From: Dermanyssus gallinae
Lineage: Eukaryota > Arthropoda > Arachnida > Mesostigmata > Dermanyssidae
Length of the DNA stretch: 64,000 bases
Reading direction: 5' to 3'
Assembly: GCA_003439945.1 (NCBI GenBank)
Contig: QVRM01001507.1
Location: forward strand, 1 to 64,000
This document shows, piece after piece, positions 62,516 to 64,000 of the stretch (position 1 is its first letter; every line of letters begins with the position of its first letter). The notes beneath the pieces are model-generated. The model worked only from the letters and a program-made list of their open reading frames with translations. It was not told where the DNA came from and did not search any database. The translations under genes were made by a program, and so were the position numbers.

Positions 62516-63310
62516 TCCGTCTTAGCAAATCTTGTCCTACCTCCGGAGCAGTTTGGGTTCAGGAAGGGCATGCAGACCAGCAACGCAATCCAGAGTTTTC
62601 AGTTTAAGGTAGAGCAAACGCCTACTACCTAGTGACAGGAGGACATCTGTATGCACTATTTACGGGCTGCGTAAAGCTTTTGACAAGGCTCCGCGCGATA
62701 CTATGATCGACTGTTTCAGGCAGACTGGCATACGTGGAGCTGTCCTGCAAGCTACTTCTAGTTTCTTCGGCGAAGACATGCTGTTGGTCGAGCGAAGGAG
62801 CAGCGTGTTTCAGTTAACGCAGGACGTTAGATCTCGCCTGCGGGACCCACTGAGCTGCATCTCGTGTGTGGTGCTTTTGCTGATCTTATTCGCTATGTGC
62901 GCCAAGAGTTTCGACATGCCGTGGCAGTAATGTATGCTGATGACATTGTTGTTGCTAACCGGCAACATTGGGGTCATTTGCGCATTACCGTCATGGGTGA
63001 GGCGTATCTCATGAGAAAAATACTGGAGATAAATGCTCGTGAAACCTAGGCGATTAAATTTTCCCGTAGATGACGTTTGGCTGCAAGCAACGTTATTTGT
63101 TGCTGTGGGCGGTCGTTAGAGTTTGAAAAATCTTTCCCATACTTGAACTATATGGGAATGTTATACTTGACGCACGCAGAGAGCTGTGGGAATCCGGCAC
63201 TAGCAGATCTCTATGAAAGAGTTGGAAATGCACGGCGGCGGTATGTCGGTACGGCAATGCGTCCGTTAATGCCAAAGACTCTACCAATTAGTAGTATAGC
63301 TTAGACAGGG
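62516..63310 (+). pseudogene. 5'-truncated LINE reverse transcriptase inserted into the mariner
   Basis: Begins within or just before LPPEQFGFRKGMQTSNAI (EQFGFRKG at 62546-62569), in frame with the mariner sequence before it. Then DTMIDCFRQTGIRGAVLQ (62700-62755), LTQDVRSRLRDPLS (a decayed GVRQG-PLSP), VMYADDIVVANRQHW with the catalytic YADD at 62933-62944, ILEINARET and AIKFSRR. FPYLNYMGMLYLT near 63136-63175 is the post-catalytic segment. Stops and frame changes occur. It differs from the CR1-like copy at 59000 and the 43 kb copy. Confidence 0.78.
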
Positions 63311-64000
63311 TGTGGCAGCACCTATTTAAGCGTATTGTAATTTGTTTGAGGAAAAGAGTGTTTGGAAAAGTGGCGACGCAAAATCGCGGAGGTAGCGACG
63401 GAGGTAGAGACGCTCGACGTTTTTAAGTCTGCTTGGTTATGAGCCGGGTTGAATAGTAGCACTCAGTTGGGTGTCCTGCACTACAACAAAGGTATCTGCA
63501 CTTCCTCTCTCAGTGGAACGACAGGACAACAAATAATAATGTTTGAGATTAACATGTACTATCATGTACATACTCTATTTGAGTAAAATAAATATTTTTG
63601 GTTAGCAGTAGTAGCACGGCGTTATCCATCTAATAAGCCGAAGTTATATTTGTCAATTTCTAAACCAAAAAAAGTTTAACATGCCTTGAAACCACGTATC
63701 TGAATTAATCACTGAAACAAGACCATCAACAATCTTCAGTTTAGCAACAAGCATTGAAATTTGCACATTAAGATAAAATATGTTGTGTGGAGTAAGGAAA
63801 CGTGTATTAAAATTGACTAGCGCTTTAATAAAAGGCAATATATAGACGAAGGCCCCACGACGGGGGTCATATTTCTTAAAAGAACAGTTTAGTTATTAAG
63901 TAAATAGACAGCATTATATTATCAACTTTACGAAGATCCAGCCAGCGATGGTTCGTTGGACGAAGAGGCAGATAGTTCATTCTATTCGACGGTCTAGCAG
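63311..64000. other. Unannotated
   Basis: May include the rest of the LINE 3' end but nothing is readable. The other part of the mariner (right terminal repeat) was not found. Confidence 0.4.

Overview
The window is eukaryotic nuclear DNA, most likely from an arthropod and possibly a chelicerate (tick or mite). Nothing bacterial, organellar or viral was recognised. The evidence is dozens of long TA, AAT and GTT microsatellites, several non-LTR (LINE) retrotransposon families, mariner-type DNA transposons, a tRNA-derived SINE, and one exon of a monocarboxylate-transporter-like gene with a consensus splice donor. The chelicerate guess rests mainly on my impression of that exon and is weak. Most long open frames here are translations of microsatellites (poly-Leu, poly-Ile, poly-Tyr, poly-Asn, Tyr-Ile), not genes.

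Layout. 1-8200: TA arrays, a GTT/CAA-rich stretch with a seven-copy minisatellite (4184-4790) and a tRNA-like pol III head on the minus strand near 5900. 8262-8454 (minus): the transporter exon, the only host-gene sequence I can support. 8563-9144: a 5'-truncated retroelement tail flanked on both sides by (AAT)n. 12260-13146: a LINE reverse-transcriptase fragment followed by a SINE. 13636-13738: a foldback. 15650-16260 and 20230-22090: dense GTT/GCT arrays. 17460-20002: two more copies of the AAT-associated retroelement, one with about 340 codons of reading frame free of frameshifts, and a mariner 3' end between them. 25460-25915: a mariner fragment (minus). 28850-28978: a divergent retroelement terminus. 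30792-31187: a 65-bp palindrome abutting a LINE C-terminus. 34882-34942: a perfect 25-bp hairpin. 36220-36925: a G-quadruplex motif and a pyrimidine tract. 39045-39260: a LINE 3' end. 41290-42075: foldback repeat and SINE. 43100-44600 and 52840-53520: LINE fragments. 53830-54040: a mariner fragment. 55494-55860 (minus): a GC-rich retroelement terminus. 56038-56815: the foldback family again. 59000-61145: a degenerate CR1-like LINE. 61150-61470 (minus): a second LINE tail. 61513-63300: a mariner carrying a SINE and cut by a LINE.

The parts do not form an operon or pathway; this is a layered transposon and microsatellite landscape. The most coherent system is a retroelement family with a C-terminal restriction-like endonuclease. 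Its copies end in, and two also begin at, (AAT)n arrays. This resembles the TAA-repeat targeting known for the R4-clade element Dong of Bombyx mori, and suggests that several AAT microsatellites here are insertion targets or tails rather than independent repeats.
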